Of a stretch of DNA of 7,130 nucleotides, positions 5,446 through 7,130 are shown one piece after another (position 1 is the first letter of the stretch; each line of letters starts with the position of its first letter). Location of the stretch: positions 1-7,130 of the forward strand of contig JBCCGE010000137.1 of assembly GCA_039029455.1 (NCBI GenBank), read 5' to 3'. The position numbers and the translations under genes were made by a program. Under the pieces are notes generated by a model, which did no database searches, was not told where the DNA came from, and worked only from the letters and a program-made list of their open reading frames with translations. Source of the stretch: JBCCGE01 sp039029455. GTDB taxonomy: Bacteria > Pseudomonadota > Gammaproteobacteria > Arenicellales > Poriferihabitantaceae.

Positions 5446-6686
5446 TTATAGGCTGTCACAGTTTTCATCAAGGGCGATGTTGAAGTTTTCGAAAACGAAA
5501 GAACAATTATACGTTCCGTCGCTAGACTTGCCGCCAGACAAAAATGAATCACTGATATGGGCGATCGCTGCCATTGTACCTCCACCCAGACGTATTCCTT
5601 CATCGGCCCCTGCAATACTGCTTGAACTTATTGTAGCTTTAGTATCAATGTTCTGCGTCATGCCAACACAGGTGTCAGACGCCGCAGTGCATTCGACATT
5701 TGAGCCCAAAAGTTTCAAATTGCCCGATTGTGTAAGTTGAATACTGGCGGCATAGTCGGCGGTGCCGCCGTCGACAGATACAGTGGAATTTTGAATGATG
5801 CTGTCATTCTCAGGTCCCTGAGAGGATAAATCGACTCCAATTTGATCACCGCTGGTGCCTCCATTTACGACGACACTCAGATTATCCAGTACCGTTCTTG
5901 AGTCGACATTCAGTCCGCCGGAAGTCTGAACGCCCCATTGCCGGGAGGAACCATCAGATACATCCAATGTTAGAAAGTGTGCTGTGAGCTCACTACTGAA
6001 GCTGGATACGCCCCATTGAAAGGAGTCAGCATTCGATACAAATGTTTTCGTGTGATTAACGACCAGAACGGATTGATTCCGCGCAAATATTCCGACCTGA
6101 ACACCGCCACTGTCCAGTTCAATTTCTGAACGTGTAATTTTGGTCTCGGCACCATCGCTCAGAATGCCGACCTGAAAGCCGCCTGCTGACCCGCTTGCTG
6201 TGGTAATTGAGACATTGTCGATTTTACTGGAGCCGCCGTCGCTAAAAATACCCAAACTATTCGAGCTGGTGCGCGTGTTCTCTATCGATAGATTGCTGAC
6301 CGACGTTTCGTCACCAGTTACTATGACAGCAGCTTCAGAGTCTTCAAGGCTTGATCCAATCGACGCCACAAGGCGTGTGACAGTCTTTCCACTGCCCACT
6401 AATTCGACAAACGGGTTGAGAATTATCTGTTCGTCTCCGATTTGATATTCCCCGGGAGCGATCAGGATTAGATAAGGGTTGCTCTCGCTTGCATCGGTTA
6501 TAGAGCCTGCCGTTTCAGCAGGATTGTCAAAGTCTCCACCACTCTTTGCGACTACAATGACATTACGAACTGATCTGGAATCTTCACCAAATAATGGAAT
6601 CACCACGACCCCGTTTTGAGCGCCTGCTGAGGACGCAAAAAAAATAAGGAAGTAATCAGCGCAATCGATTTTCTGGAATCTATCAT
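5446..6686 (-). CDS. Secreted right-handed parallel beta-helix protein, signal peptide split by a poly-T frameshift
   Basis: A large exported repeat protein (about 413 aa if the frame is restored), resembling pectin-lyase-fold proteins without a recognisable catalytic site. After the leader comes VVVIPLFG, a conserved-looking domain (NPYLILIAPGEYQI, FVELVGSGKTVTRL), then beta-helix rungs. These recur as G-[IV] turns every 25-32 residues, at about 146, 174, 199, 226, 252 and 284 of the restored protein. Cys 333, 340, 395 and 410 lie near the C-terminus. In the long frame the N-terminus starts at a TTG (6750) and has some 30 polar residues before a short hydrophobic patch. In the next frame ATG 6686 gives MIDSRKSIALITSLFF, an ideal signal start. 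It would join FASSAGA|QNG in the long frame if the 8-T run (6637-6644) gained one T. Cause: sequencing error, slippage-based phase variation, or -1 ribosomal slippage. No good Shine-Dalgarno precedes either start. Confidence 0.8.
6637..6644 (-). repeat. Homopolymer run of 8 T (coding strand) inside the signal peptide
   Basis: On the minus strand the run follows CTTA and precedes GCG. It lies exactly where the signal-peptide frame (from ATG 6686) must cross into the beta-helix frame. One added T, or two fewer, would join them. In the ATG frame the codons read TTA TTT TTT TTG, which contains the slippery heptamer T-TTT-TTG in the register needed for -1 slippage. Confidence 0.75.
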
Positions 6687-7130
6687 TTGATTGGGAAATG
6701 TAGGGTGTAATATGTCGATCCAGATTTATGGTTTCCCACGCTGCCAACAAATCGGTACCGGGTAGAAAACTTCATAAGATCAAAGTCTTCAAACATCAGA
6801 CCCACTAACAGTTGCAGCGGTCCGGGATTCAGGCAGACCAACAGCCGAAAAAGTCTTTCACCTTCGAACCGTGGGTGAGTGATCAATCAATACTAATGAC
6901 AAGGAGAGAAAATGAAATGGGTATTTGTTCCTATTTTCAAATTAGCGGCGTTCGGTACTGATTTATGTTCGTGAGTGATTTGGGCGATCCGTCCGACCAT
7001 TGAATTTTTCCTGCTCGCCGGAAATGAATTGGCGTTATCATGGACGAAGCGCATGACCGTAGATTTATCGTTGCTAAACGATAATCGAGACAAATGTACT
7101 ACTGGATTGCGAGCGTCAGACGAATAGCTG
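6687..7130. other. Gene-poor right end, upstream of beta-helix gene
   Basis: This 444-bp stretch holds the upstream region of the beta-helix gene (minus strand). It also holds the short plus-strand ORF with an in-frame stop described separately. Minus-strand reading frames here (6683-6886 from a TTG, and 6893-7093) have no recognisable domains and no ribosome binding sites. On the minus strand AACC (near 6733) and TATTACA (6713-6707) faintly recall the promoter-like element of the small exported genes, with longer spacing. I see no RNA gene or mobile element. Confidence 0.5.
6912..7127 (+). pseudogene. Short ORF with strong ribosome binding site, interrupted by one in-frame TGA
   Basis: AAGGAG (6901-6906) stands 5 nt before ATG 6912. 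The frame reads 20 codons beginning MKWVFVPIFKLAAFG, meets TGA at 6972-6974, then stays open in the same frame for 50 more codons (VIWAIRPTIEFFLLAG onward) to TAG at 7125-7127. It could be a 20-residue hydrophobic peptide, a small gene broken by a nonsense mutation, or coincidence. I recognise no family. There is no sign of a selenocysteine element, and nothing suggests recoding. The good start signal is the main support. Confidence 0.25.

Noticed and set aside
4597..6827. Direct repeat GCGGTCCGGGA at 4597-4607 and 6817-6827
   Set aside because: An 11-base match without conserved flanks or matching context; not distinguishable from chance in a 7-kb window.
6972..6974. TGA as a selenocysteine codon
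   Set aside because: No downstream SECIS-like hairpin is evident, no known selenoprotein motif surrounds it, and no selenocysteine genes are nearby.
6683..7093. Minus-strand ORFs at 6683-6886 and 6893-7093
   Set aside because: The first begins at a TTG without a ribosome binding site, overlaps the beta-helix gene start, and shows no domain. The second lacks a ribosome binding site and any recognisable content.
1..7130. CRISPR array, tRNA, rRNA, integrase or insertion sequence
   Set aside because: No regularly spaced repeats, no tRNA-like or rRNA-like segments, and no transposase or recombinase motifs in the readable frames.

Overview
The window reads as an accessory or lineage-specific chromosomal stretch of a gram-negative bacterium, most likely a free-living (possibly marine) gammaproteobacterium. 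That placement is inference. It rests on a CadC/OmpR-type winged-helix regulator with TPRs, twin-arginine-like leaders, a GGGGACAGACCACT palindrome of the REP type common in that class, and a beta-helix family I associate from memory with marine proteobacteria. No rRNA, tRNA, CRISPR array, transposase or phage gene is visible.

Layout. Minus strand, read right to left from 3146: a 600-residue cytoplasmic winged-helix/TPR regulator (1344-3146), then two small exported proteins (705-1235 and 23-592) with a perfect 14-bp REP-like hairpin (661-694) between them. The 574-bp spacer 3147-3720 separates the regulator from a divergent plus-strand TSUP (TauE/SafE-type) membrane transporter (3733-4482), which is preceded by a six-codon mini-ORF. 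Next on the plus strand is a third small exported protein (4740-5294). A minus-strand secreted parallel beta-helix protein (5446-6686) converges on it. The last 444 bp hold no confident gene, only a short plus-strand ORF with a good ribosome binding site and an in-frame TGA.

The most coherent signal is the trio of small proteins (189, 176 and 184 aa). All begin with a twin-arginine motif and then share a block of exactly 15 residues, W-x2-P-x-[VI]-x-S-[VI]-[VI]-L-P-A-H-A, ending at an A-x-A cleavage site. Two have related mature domains (23-592 and 4740-5294). The third (705-1235) has a different one, so the leader is shared more widely than the cargo. Their upstream DNA is also related. GAACC-N13-TAATACA precedes both minus-strand genes. 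A 19-bp exact sequence, followed by a looser version of the same element, precedes 705-1235 (where it overlaps the regulator's stop codon) and 4740-5294. I infer a co-regulated set of exported proteins controlled by, or duplicated together with, the adjacent regulator.

The second notable point is the beta-helix gene. Its signal peptide is split between two frames at a run of eight T, so a one-base slip there switches the secretion signal on or off relative to the long ORF.
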